A stretch of DNA of 64,000 nucleotides from Isoetes taiwanensis (lineage: Eukaryota > Streptophyta > Lycopodiopsida > Isoetales > Isoetaceae), in assembly GCA_021234155.1 (NCBI GenBank), contig JAJEKV010000061.1, forward strand, positions 1,823,950 through 1,887,949, read 5' to 3'. Below, piece after piece: positions 11,842-23,434 of this stretch. The notes beneath the pieces were generated by a model. It was not told the origin of the DNA. It saw nothing but the letters and a program-made list of their open reading frames with translations, and did not search any database. Both the position numbers and the translations under genes were made by a program. The number at the start of each line of letters is the position of its first letter. Positions within the stretch are counted from its first letter, which is position 1.

Positions 11842-12785
11842 CTCTTGCAAGAATGTAAAGTTCTAGCAGATGGAAAGAAAATCCATGCTTACTTCATTAA
11901 TGGTACGTGCAATCCTAACAGGTTCCTTGAGAACACAAAAAACTTTACATGTATGTCAAGTGTAGTAGTTCAAGTGATGCCAAACAACTTTTTGATTTGT
12001 TCCCTACCCCAAATGTCTTTTCCTGGACCGTGATGGCTAAAGATTATATTATGAATATGCCAATGGACATCCTCAAAACCTGCTCCAGCATTGCAAAACA
12101 AGGAAGAGCAAGTGGTTCATGCCTGTTTGATGGCATCTGGATTTCACTCTATTTCTTTAATCAAGACTACGATTATTACATGTACATAAGCTGTGGGTAC
12201 TTATATAAAAAGTGCTGTGAAGTGTTTGAAAGAACAGGCATACAAAGTGTATTTTCATGGAATGTGATCATTGCAGGCTATTGGGAAATGTGGACCACAA
12301 GGAGGCTGTAAATCTGATTGGACAAATGTGCCATAGAGGCATAAAAGAAAAGAACTTTAGTCTATGTGTTAATGCAAGAGCTGCTGTGAATGGTACATGG
12401 GTTTCATGTCATTACCAAGAATCCGGATTTGAAGACGAAATTCTGATAGGAAACACCCTTCTAGACATGTATGGCAAATGCGGAAATACAAAGATTGTAT
12501 GCTGGATATGCACCTTGGCAAAGCAGCCCTTGGTTTGTTCAAGATAATGGGCCAGGAAGGCATCAAGCCAAATGACATTACATTTCCAGCTGCCATTTAC
12601 GCTTGTGCAAGCATGCTACTTTTGAACAAGGGAAGCTACTTCATTTTGAAGCTATGCAAAATGGCATGTATGCCAAATGTGACAGCGTTGAAAAGGCACG
12701 TCATCTGTTTGAAAGCATGGTTAAACTTTACAATGTGTCATGGACTGTGTCAATTGGGGCATATGCAAAGCAAGGAAATTACAAA
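11842..12785 (+). pseudogene. PLS-class pentatricopeptide repeat gene, broken
   Basis: PPR proteins bind organellar RNA. Repeat hallmarks appear in order but in shifting frames: LLQECKVLADGKKIHAYFI at the start, FDLFPTPNVFSWTVM, FSWNVIIAGYW, LIGNTLLDMYGKCGN, GQEGIKPNDITFPAAIYACA and YAKCDSVEKARHLFESM. At least four frame changes and some missing pieces separate them. No DYW or E domain follows. It lies 195 bp after the rhodanese stop on the same strand and is intronless, like most PPR genes, so retrocopy status cannot be judged. Confidence 0.85.
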
Positions 12786-13567
12786 TAAGGTTTTCGAATA
12801 TCTGCTGTTGCCAAATTATCTCAGAGTAAGATTTCGTCAATGGTTTGGCGAGAAAATGGGGATGGGGTTGGAGTGAAAAAAATTTGTATATCTAATCAAT
12901 GGCTTCAGAATAGCATTTCTTGACGTCTGTTGGATAGCATGCCGGCCGACGAGGTCACGCTTCTCCTCTGCTAGTAGGCATCGTGGCAGGCCTCTTTTTT
13001 TCTTTCCGTTGGATTGAAGCAAGCAGAGTTGTTGTTCGGGCTGTAAAGTTGCCTATGAAATTTTGCTGCGAGCTTTCATGCAGACTGCAGAAGCACAATC
13101 TGGCCTACTTAGTTGCACAGTCCAGCCTACTTATTGCACAATCGCTGCTTGCTTACCTGCCCTGAAGAAGCTTGATTTACCGCTTTTGCATTGATCCTGC
13201 CTAAATTCAAGCATCCAAGCATTTATCCCGCATGAATTCAAGTACATGTTGAGCCGATTTGCTTGGTTGGGAGGTTCTGGAGAGGTGTTGTAGAGGTGCC
13301 GAAGAGGTTCAGAAGCTAATGAACGCCTCTCATTGCCAAATATTTTTTCTCCCTTGCAATGGTTTGCGCCCCTGTATTTGCCATTGCTTTACGTATTTTC
13401 ATACGTATATACGTACGTAGGGGAGCGTTTAGATATACGGGACCCTAGATCTGGCATATTTCTAAGAATATGCCGAAATCCAATGGACAAAAAAAAAACA
13501 ATGAGTGAACAATAAGGAGTGAACAGAATCTGTATTTATCTTTCCCGAGCAGTTACTTGTGCAACGA
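12786..13567. other. intergenic, no gene seen
   Basis: Only short unconvincing ORFs are present. A palindromic patch, ACGTATATACGTACGT, lies near 13403-13418. Confidence 0.5.
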
Positions 13568-13575
13568 ATCCACAA

Positions 13576-14475
13576 CAGTGTTAAAATTTGACCGGTTTTC
13601 TAATGACAGGCAAAATAATTTTATGCCTTTCGCATGACAGAAAGTTCTCAAATTCTAACCTTTCAAATGCCAGACAAAAATTTAAAATGACAGAATCCAA
13701 GTTTTTAGTCAAAAAATATAGAAAAATTACCCATTTGTATTACTTGAATTATAACTCAAAAAAGGTACATAAATAGATCAACTAACGAGTGGCATTGCTC
13801 TCCTGTCTTTTGTTGTATACCAATCCTTAAAACATGCTGCCGGCCTATAGATTCAAATGGTTCATCACACAATGAGACCAACATTATTGCATCAATTGTG
13901 TCTAGGTTCATACGACTTCTTGTAGCACTTTGGATAGCATTTTGGCGAGAAAAATCTCGCTCACAACTTGTTGTGCTTCCAGGAACAACCATGCAACATT
14001 GCCATAAATTCATTAGGGCCGGAAAACTATTCCACCAGCTATCACAAGTTCCATTTTCATCTCTACAAATAGACCAAGCCACCATCATACCTTTATTGGC
14101 CATGCCAAAGGTAAATTGCATTGGCTTGGCGGGCGGGACGAGTTAAATTTGACGATGCACATTAATTATTATAGTCTGTACCATTGGCATTTCTAAACTA
14201 AGTATTTTTATTTATGGTCATTGGTGACATATGTAGAAATACAGGCATAAACCATATTACATTAAATATATTATATGGATGAACTATAAGAAAAAATGAC
14301 AGGAAAATCTACACTTTTAGCCTTTCAAATGACGTGTAAATATTTATTTTATCTTTCCGATGACGGGCATTTAACTATTTGATGCCCGTCATATGCAGGG
14401 CAAATTTTTTTTCTACCCGTTTTGACGGGCAAATTAGCCAAAAACGGGCATGAAAGCCGTCAAATTTTAACACTG
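13576..14475. mobile_element. non-autonomous hAT transposon with intact ends
   Basis: The element is 900 bp long and is bounded by a perfect 17-bp inverted repeat, CAGTGTTAAAATTTGAC. It is flanked by the 8-bp direct repeat ATCCACAA (13568-13575 and 14476-14483). CAGTG termini and an 8-bp duplication are hAT hallmarks. Subterminal regions hold repeated GACGGGCA or TGACAGGCA words in both orientations, likely transposase-binding sites. It carries only the tail of a transposase (13756-14121, minus) and so cannot move itself. Confidence 0.93.
13756..14121 (-). pseudogene. hAT transposase C-terminal dimerisation domain fragment
   Basis: The frame contains PGSTTSCERDFSRQNAIQS and RSRMNLDTIDAIMLVS, the conserved dimerisation block of hAT transposases near their C terminus. 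The zinc finger and catalytic parts are absent, so this is an internal-deletion remnant inside the 900-bp element. Confidence 0.85.
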
Positions 14476-14483
14476 ATCCACAA

Positions 14484-15247
14484 AAGCAAAGAAAGAATTT
14501 AAAGAATAAATTATAAATGAAGGAGGTTGCACTTGATCATTCCTTCCATTATCATGTCCCAACCAAATCTTAAACATTGGCGGCTGCCAATACCTTGTGT
14601 GATTTTCGAAAGAGGGCCTTAGCAACCGGTTTATATTGCTCCCATTTTTACAATCAAACTCTAAGTTGCATGGTTAGACTCTAATTGTGTATGTTACTTA
14701 GGTTCAAAACGTAAAACTCTAATGTCGGTTGCTTATGACCAAAACTTATCCACTTGGAATATGACCAAAACTTATCCACTTGGAATAGGTATATGGTAGT
14801 TCAGTGCCACTAACATCATTCCTCCGACTAGCAATCCATAAAAATAAAAAATTCATTTATGGCGAGATTATTGAGGCAACATTGTGCTTCCCATTATTGT
14901 AGTAGCTTTTCTAAATTCTTTGCCATCACAAACATCTACAATGTTGAATAAATAGTTAGCTCCTTAAAAGGTGAGTTAAATTTTTATTCCAGACGACTTG
15001 CTTTGTCACCTAAAGGGGATTCTTTGTCATCACAAACATCTACAATGCTGAATAAATAGTTAGCTCCTTAAAGGGAGAGTTACATTTTGATTTGAGACCG
15101 ACTTGCTTTGTCACCTAGAGGGGCAGGCACTCTATTGCACTAATTATAAATTGCACTATTGTTTACAATGAGAACTAACTCAATCTTTATTTGAATCCAC
15201 AAACATTACAAGTGCCTTGTACTTATTTATGGGTCTTTTATTGATCT
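14484..15247. repeat. spacer with two tandem duplications
   Basis: A 26-bp unit, ATGACCAAAACTTATCCACT and onward, is present twice (about 14735-14786). A unit of about 103 bp, with CATCACAAACATCTACAATG, is present twice (14917-15123). I see no coding sequence. Confidence 0.7.
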
Positions 15248-15565
15248 TACTTTTTTTTTTGAAGGACGCCAAGCTTCATTCACCAACTAAAAACCAGAGC
15301 AACATAAAATGCAAAGACAGGATTATAACCCCAGTGGACAAACCGATCCAACTGAGCACAACCACCTGCCTATGCAAAAGAATGAATCTAAGTATGCCAG
15401 ATCAGTACTTTCTTCTCTTGATCAAGAGAAGAACAATTGTAAGCCATAACAATTTTACTTTGCGCCCACTGAAGAACAATCTCATCTGCAGTATCTACGC
15501 CCTTAAAGATAAACAACCTCCTTCTCTTCCAGATTGACCATAAAAGCTAGCCACATGCGAGATGA
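15248..15565 (-). mobile_element. 3' end of a LINE retrotransposon
   Basis: Read on the minus strand, the sequence encodes LLWSIWKRRRLFIFKG, typical of the zf-RVT/C-terminal region of plant L1-like LINEs. It ends in an A run, seen as T at 15249-15261. The element is strongly 5'-truncated. I could not define a target duplication. Confidence 0.6.
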
Positions 15566-16697
15566 AAAGCTCGTTTCCGTAGTTTGGGCCAAGCATCAGG
15601 ATCTTACTTTTGATTGGCAGAATCTTCTATGTTATAATACATTTTCCAAGTGTGAATGATACAAAACAAAGAATTGAGAATGTATATTAGAAAAAAAAAA
15701 AGTTAGTTAGAACCTACAAGAAATCTTTAGTGGCACCCATCTGCAATTGTTTCTTTGGTTTCCAATGTTGTGGTATCCCTATATGTTCCAGCATATGGTT
15801 AATATTCATAAACCATTCATAAAGCAGCTCATGTTCACCAAAAATTATCTGATATGAGTGCATCATAGAATTTAGGAACAAAGCACCCAATAATTGGTGT
15901 AACATGCTCCATGACATAAATTTGGAATTCAATAGAACATATATATAAACAAGAAATCTAACACGTCCTACAATGTATGCTCCAATTTCAGTATGTTCCT
16001 ACGGTGCAATTCTCACTTCTCTATTTACTCAATTCTCCCTCTTCTAAATTCTATTTCGCTCAGAGTATCCCCTCCCCTCCCTGCTCCCCCCTTTCGTAAC
16101 ATGTTTGGAAACTTTTTATTTTCAGATTCAGGTGCTTATCCATGAGCATCTAGAACATTCTAGAATACTCCACAATATTCTAGTTCATTGGAGCACATTC
16201 TTTAAAACATTTTTCAAAACCTTGTTTTGTAGACTGAGGTGTTCATCTATGAGCATCTAGAAATATTGTAGCACACTTTACAATACTTTATTTTGCTTGA
16301 AGCCCTCTTCTTTGCAACATTTTAAACGTTTTCTAGTTTGGACAAACTCTAGTAAAAAAAACTTGATTTGGATCTAACCACGGGTCCTCGAAGTAAAGAA
16401 GTTTTAGGCTCGTCAAAAAGCTCAAACACTTGCTAATCACCCTGAGAGAGCATAATTGTTTTTCAAATCTGTCGTTTGGATTTTTTTTTTAGCCATTTTG
16501 TCATTTGAGTCAAATCTGTCATTTCAAATTCAAGCCCAGAACTACTTCGAGCTCATGGCCCGCGCAAATTCTCCCTCCAATTCACTTATTCTCCCTCTGT
16601 CAAGAAATTCATGGCGCTCCCTAATACCGGCCTGGAGGCAATCACATGTTTAGCATTGGATTTTCGGCCTGATGAATTCCAATACACTGTTTGAGAT
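15566..16697. other. AT-rich spacer
   Basis: Two diverged copies of a block with TGAGCATCTAGAA and ACATTTT words lie at about 16130-16290. A short frame just before 16698 (ALDFRPDEFQYT) may be the upstream end of the next gene, cut by a stop codon. Confidence 0.4.
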
Positions 16698-19600
16698 TTG
16701 TTGGATCTCACTGAAACACATGAGATATCGCGTGAAGATCCAGTTTCCTCTGCAATTTACAAGAAATTGGATGCACAGAGAAAGAGAGATGCCAGATTAC
16801 GGAATAAGATGAGAAAAGCAGCGGTTGAATGGGAAGATCTGAGCATGAGACACAGGCAAGAAATAGCCAAGCTTATAGTTGATTACTTCAACAAGCTTAC
16901 CAAGAAGCATTCACCCGAAATCAAGGCTGATGTGATGAAGAGGGTGATTCATCACCACGAAATGGAAATCTCAGAACCTGGAAATTTGCCAAATCCAAAG
17001 GAGTGCAAGGCAGCGGGGGTGCTGCTCAACAAGTTGAAACAGAAAATTGTAGCCACAAAGAAGCAAACGAACCATGATATTTGGAGAGCCAGAACCTCGA
17101 CATTGGTGATGGCTTCATCCACAAAATCGAGATGCAATTCCACTATGGCAGGGCTATTAGGTACATCTATTCTTGATTTCATGTCTGTGCTTCTTTATGC
17201 TTTTAAGTGCTTATATCTGTTGAGTGCTTGAAATCAAGTCTCTATGCTTTTAAGTGCTTGTATCTGCTGAGTGCTGCTGGTTGGGAGAGGTTCATTGAAT
17301 AATGTGCAATATTTCTTATGATAGGTTCCAAAAGGGAAACAATTGCAACTGCTGCATTAAGAAAATCAGAAGCCGTCCTTGAATATGGTCCGTGGTCTAG
17401 CTTCCAAAGGAGGTTGAGGTGCGATTCTCTCACCCCTGCTTGCAAGCAAAGCATTACAGAATTCTGGAAACAAAATAGCAGAGTCTCTCCTTGCAAGAAG
17501 GATGTTGTGAACACTGTTGGAGACTCAGGCTTTCAAATTTCTTATCCCTTGCATCTTATGGAGGTCACACAGGTATAAGTTTCGATGCAAAGGCTCCTTG
17601 CAATTCTTGCATAAATATTTCTAACCAAAGGCCACTATTCAGCTGCAGCTTTTTCAACAATACAAAAAGGCACATCCTGAATATCCTGTTTGCTTAAAGG
17701 CTTTCGAGAAGTTGAAGCCTATTTATGTAAAGAAAGTATCAGAAAGGAAAACCTGTTGTTGCATATACCATATGAAGTTGAAGTATGCCAGAGTAGGCCT
17801 GAATGCTTTAAGGTCAGCGAAAACTAGATTTCATGGTGAAGAGTGCAAGTGCTGTTGTGAGGTTTGTGGACCTGGTGAGAAGTGTCTGGCCAGCCAACAT
17901 ACATATGACTCAAGCAGCGAGCTCTGGAGGGCTGTGGTTTGGAACAAGAGCGAGGGTGAAGAATGGTATAAACATGACTGGTTGATGCAAAAATGTCAGA
18001 GTTGTGGCATAAAAAGTCTTCCTATATGTCCAAGAGAAAGAGAGGATCATGAGTTCTTGCTTGAATGGAAAACATTTGAAAAGGTAATACTCTCTTTATT
18101 GCATGCTGCAACATGCTGAGATGTGCTGCCATCCTCTGAATCCTGCTTTTCTGCTTTCAACTTGCACTAATCTTCTATTTTATGCTACAGACCTTGCTAC
18201 AGATTCCAGTGGAGACTGAAGATACTGGTGGAGTTGCAGACTGTGTTACCAAGGAAGTACCAGGTGGCAGCAGAAAGAAAAGATCCAACGCGACTAAAAA
18301 GGGAAACAAAAGTAAGAAATCTAAGGTAGCTAGTGGGACACATTCTGAAACTGCAGCACAAGACGAGACCTCAACTGGCAAGGGAAAAAAAAAAAGAACC
18401 AACGCCAGTTCTTAGATTGTCTTACAAGAGAACGACAGTGAAGGATTTCATTTCCTATCTCTGTTCCACATTGAAGATATTTGTGCCACATAATTAAAGG
18501 GCTAGATGGCAGGCCCTGCAATTAAGGAGTATCCAAGATGGCACCATTGTTTCTGTAATTGATTTTGAAAAGAATTACATCATAAAAGTACAAAAGGAGG
18601 TTCAGAGCCAGCACTGGCACAATGACCAGATAACAATTCTCATCCACATCACGTATAGGATAGACAAAAGCTCTGGGATCAGAAAGCTATTGAAGAAAAC
18701 CCATTTTTACTTAAGTGATGACAAGATTCATGATAATCTTTTTGTGCATCACTGTCTTAGAAAGCACAATTTGTGGCTGGTATCAAATGGAGTAGAATTC
18801 TTGAGGCATATAGTTTGGTCAGATGGTTGTTATAGCCAATTCAAATCTGCCCGACTATTCTATTTCCTGCCAAGATATCACAATGAGCTAGGGAAGGAAA
18901 TAGTGTGGAATTTCTTTGGGATAGCCCATGGTAAGGGAGAGCACGATGGACAAGGGGCAGTCCTTAAGGAAGCATTCACTAGAGAGCAGCTCAAGTATGA
19001 TGGGGTGAGATTTAGGGGTGCTGTTGATGTCTGTGAATTCGCAACTCGTTGGAATGAAGGTACCAACAACGGGGACATCAAAAGATATTATGCTTTCATC
19101 TGCTGTATTCTGCTAAGTAATGCTGTCTGTGAACTGTTGTAATGTGCTGAGTAATGTTGTATTATACTGTAATGTGTTGCGTAATGCTGTGTGAACTGCA
19201 ATACTTGTTGCTATCTCTTTGCAGGTACTTCTGGTTAATTGGAAAGGATGATGTTGATAGGACAGACCGGCTGGACTGTGCCAGGGTGGAAGGGACCAAA
19301 GAAATACACAGAGATTTAAGTTGTTTCTGTGGTAAGTGTTTGAAGGGAAACTGGTCATGTTGTGTGAATAGGCACAGGTTGAAGAATTGGAAGTAAGCCT
19401 ATGAAGTCTACTGGCGAAACACTTGATGATGAAATTGACGAGGCATTTTTTGAAGGTGATGGAGAATGGCTTAGTGGAAACATAAAGGAAGGTGACAACT
19501 TTGCAGTTGTAATCGAGGAGGGCAATCAAGAGAATGCAGACTTCTATGTGGTGAAGTGTGCTAAGCCAAGGCATATTCTTGACAAAATTGTACATGACAG

Positions 19601-19797
19601 TTGGAGTCAGACTTTTAATGTCGATGAACCTGTGTTGGTTGGTTTATACTATGTTATCCAACCCGAGTCTTACTTATGAATACAGTCATCATGTCACAGC
19701 AATCAAGTTAGAGATGAATCAAATTCCCGACACCAATAGGTTTTCCCTTGAGGAGGCTACCCATCAGATAATCCTTGACAGCCTACCATATGAAGGT
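16698..19797 (+). pseudogene. unknown multi-exon gene, transposase-like (WSDGC and HGKGEHDG motifs)
   Basis: I do not recognise the family by name. Exons with usable splice sites run about 16698-17159, 17325-17571, 17647-18082, 18191-19090 and 19230-19797. The first is basic and helical. The third is Cys-rich, with CKCCCEVCGPGEKC, WYKHDW and CQSCG, suggesting zinc binding. The fourth starts with a Lys-rich linker and then has VWSDGCYSQFKSARLFYF and AHGKGEHDGQGAVLKEA, a spacing of acidic residues reminiscent of RNase-H-fold DDE transposases. The last is acidic, with GNIKEGDNFAVVIEEG. A frameshift at the A run near 18390, a TAA near 18493, a lost donor near 19089 and a shift near 19675 break it. 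It may be a decayed element gene or a domesticated one. Confidence 0.55.
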
Positions 19798-22700
19798 TGA
19801 AAATGGTTTCACCTAGTTGTTTCATCATTTCAGCATTTATCTTATTTGAAGACCTTTTATCTTAAATTTTGATATTGTATTAGAGACATTACTTGGAATC
19901 AATACTCAAGATTACAAAAAGTAAGTCATATATATTACAAAAGGTGTACGATGGTATATTCAGGAGTCATTGGAGTTTTCAGAGTAGTTAGAGTCTTCAG
20001 GAGTGGTGCCCAGCAATTGCCTTTGTACCTCTTCTGGAGCATTGAGGACATAATAGGCCGAGACAAGATAGTTGTTGAGATAGTAATCCAGCACATCAAC
20101 TGTCTCTTCTGCAACCATGCATCAATGATGTCTAACTGTGGGTTTAAGTTCCTCGAGCTCCCAGAGACAAAGAAAATCGAAGAAATAGAAATAGGAGTTG
20201 CCCTTCTTTGGCCATTGCCCTATTTTCGCTCATCATTCTAAAGTCATCCAATTTTGCTGCACAGGAGAGTAACTTCCTTTCTTGGATAAATTGGATGCCG
20301 AAGCTAATATCTAATTCGAGATGGGTAATGGTTGACTAATCTCGTATTCTTGCAAATTTTCTTGCATTTCTTATTTCTCTTTAAGATGAGCTGGAATTAT
20401 CCCAAGAACACAATCCAGTTTGATCCTGGCCCCAACTTGCAATAATTCGAACAACTGCCTAAAAAGACTTATAGATTGCCGTTCTCAATTTAACAAGAAT
20501 TTCTATGTCAAATGCTTACTGTTTGTTTGTAGCTATTTTGTTTACATAGTTGCTCAGTACTATATTGTTTTGGGAGAAGATGAATCTATTGTTGTCATTG
20601 CTGAAACTGAGAAAATTTATCAGGAGAAGGTTTATTTGATTACTGCTTGAAAAACCAACTAGTTTTTTTTCATAATCTTAAGCATATTATATGTGTTACT
20701 TTGGAATTGACAACATTTAGGTGTTGGATATTGCTATCAACAAGCACATGTTGTAGTCATGTGAAACGAGACACATGTGAAATGGATAATAGTATAAGTC
20801 ATGTTTAGTTTAAGTCTGTGCTTGAAGTCATGTTTGCTTGTTTGATTAAAGACTTTATTTAATGCTTGTTTATTTAGCATTGTCCTTTCTTTAATGCTTC
20901 ATGAACAAGATTAGTTTGATATACCTTAGCAGATTTAGGTGCAAGATTGTGCTATGAAGAGGCACATGCTGAATTCATGTCAAATGAGGCACATGCTGAA
21001 TTCATGCCAAATGAGACTTACGCTGAAATGGACATTCAGGTAAGTCATATTTAACTTGACTATCTTCTTTCAGGCTTTCTTGTTTGTGAGATTTAAGTTT
21101 GTGAGCTTTATCAGCAAATTCAACAAACAGAAGAATAAGAATAAAAGGTTGTCAAAGAATATTAGCAAACTTGTTACTGATATTTGTGAGAATGCTAGTG
21201 CAAAGGATAGGGAAGATATCCTTAGGGGTGCAGCCAAATGGTTGCTTGAATTTATTGTTGAAACCATTAAACAAGTAGAGATAACGAAGCAATAATAGAG
21301 AACTTGAAAATATTCATTTGCAGCTCAAAAAATTCAAAGGATACAGATGCATGGAGAATATTAATGAAAGGGCTTATGCAATGTAAATGAACATAAATAG
21401 AAGAATTGTTTTTTGAAGAAGCATGCTACATTTTTTACAAGAAAAGGTGTAAAACAACAAGCACATCATGTGGTGTGATGACTGCTCTCATCATTTCAAA
21501 GAAGAAAACTTTTGTTTGCTTGGTAGAAAATACCACAACAACCATAGTACAATAAATTGAAATTACTTTCCTTCTTAACATGGAAAAGGTAACTACATAT
21601 ACCTCGAGTCAAATCCTTGGGTGGTTAAAGATAGTTCCTTCTCATAATTGATAGCTACATTAGAAAAAATTGAGCCTATTTCTTTAAGTACAAATCTGCT
21701 GTTTTTTCTAATTCTAAGGGTAGAAACAAAGGGTTGGAAGTTTAAAATACGCTAAAGTGGAAACCATTAGTAGCGACTAGGGAGGGAATTCAAATGCGTG
21801 GAGCTTTCTAACTTTTGCACACACCTTGAAATCATCCATGAGACGCGTTGCTCATGGGCATCAATAGATTGGGAATGCTGAATGAAAAAAATCGCATAAT
21901 CTTGGAATAAGCAATGGCCATGTTTTTGTCCAAAGGTATATACCAAAAGTTTTGGGTTGAGACAATCTATACTGCTGCTTAGATTATTATTATTAGAATA
22001 TCTACCAAATCTTTATCTGATATGGTATCAGAAGAAGTACGGACAGATAAAAGCCAACTATTGAAGGATTCAAAATTTTCAATTTTTTAGCTGCATTGCA
22101 TATGCAAAACTTTCTAAGGATAAAAGAAAAATAGTCAAGTTGGGAAACAAATCCATCGCATGCAATTTTGTGGGATAGTTCATACCAAGGGCTTAAACTC
22201 TTTATACTCGCCACCAGAAAGATGATCATACGACGTAGTATTGTATTCGATGAGCAAGATTATACTTAAGCCAAAATTTGCCTCCTATCATGGCTTTGAT
22301 CTTGGCACCAAAATCAAAGGCAGGTTATTCAAAACCATAGATTGGATGCAAGAAAACTTGGACAATAGAAAAATCAAGGGGTGCTTTCCCTCCCTCGATC
22401 TCCTTGCCGCAACCTTTAAATTTTGGCTAATTGCCGTTCTCATGTTATCTATATCTCTAAAGCATCATAAACTGTCAAAATCCTCCAGCAATGGTGATGT
22501 CTTCTCTAATGGTGCAAACCATGCTAGCGCCACAACAAGATACCAAATAATCCAATTCGAGATGCGTAAGTTGGACAGGTGCATCTGAGTAACTAGATGC
22601 ACCTCATTCAAAAATCCCAAAAATTGAGACCTAGTACCATAAAATTTGTCTAAGAGACTAATGGGTCTATGTACTTCACTTCAAGTGCTCTGGTAAGAAT

Positions 22701-22898
22701 GCTTCATGTATGCGTTTCAAGTCATCCCAAGTAGTGAGTGATATCAGTAATCCCTGTACTTCCACTTTATAGAGAAGAACCAGTTCCATCAACATTCAAT
22801 GAACTTGAATAAGTGCAATTGGTGTGACAAGTCGTAAAGTCTGCTCTGTGATAGTTCTGCATCACATAGGTGAGAAACTACAACAATGACATTCTTCC
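19798..22898. other. AT-rich region without a supported gene
   Basis: ORFs at 19951-20241, 21056-21295 and 22241-22588 are unrecognised. A short repeated phrase, GGCACATGCTGAATTCATG, occurs twice at 20960-21010. The block may continue the element-like sequence to its left, but I see no terminal repeats. Confidence 0.4.
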
Positions 22899-23434
22899 AT
22901 TAGGGATTTTTTGAGGTTATAAAAGGGCCTTCTAAGAACTGCTGACTAAGCTATATGAACTACCAATCAGAAAACAGAACTGGTAATCCAGTCAGCAAAA
23001 CTGTTATAACTAACTCACTGGATCACATTTTCTAGCATAAGTGTTGATAGAAAAGTCCAAATGAGCTCTTGTTTGGTGCAATAGATAGATCTCATTGAGA
23101 TCTTTCCAACCTTGGGTGGTTTGCATATCTTTTAACCCCGTATGATAGTAAAAATGGTAAAAACCATATTTTTTGAAGTTTTGACAATCATAAGTGGTTA
23201 AAATATGTGCAAAACACCCAAGGTTGGAAAGATCTCAATGAGATCTATCTATTGCACCAAACGAGAGATCATTTGGACTTTTCTATCGACAGTTATGCTA
23301 GAAAATGTGATCCAGTGAGTTAGTTATAACTGTTTTGCTGACTGGATTACCAGTTCTGTTTTCTGATTGGTAGTTCATATAGCTTAGTCAGCAGTTCTTA
23401 GAAGGCCCTTTTATAACCTCAAAAAATCCCTAAT
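22899..23434. repeat. 536-bp near-perfect inverted repeat (foldback element or hairpin locus)
   Basis: Two arms of 239 bp each, 22899-23137 and 23196-23434, are reverse complements at about 95% identity around a 58-bp loop. The outer end reads ATTAGGGATTTTTTGAGG. It has no ORF. The symmetry suggests a foldback MITE, or a locus whose transcript would form a long double-stranded RNA. Possible target duplication is only TA; I could not decide the superfamily. Confidence 0.93.

Noticed and set aside
12983-13165. Short ORF before the hAT element
   Set aside because: No motif or start context is convincing, and it overlaps a minus-strand ORF of equal quality.
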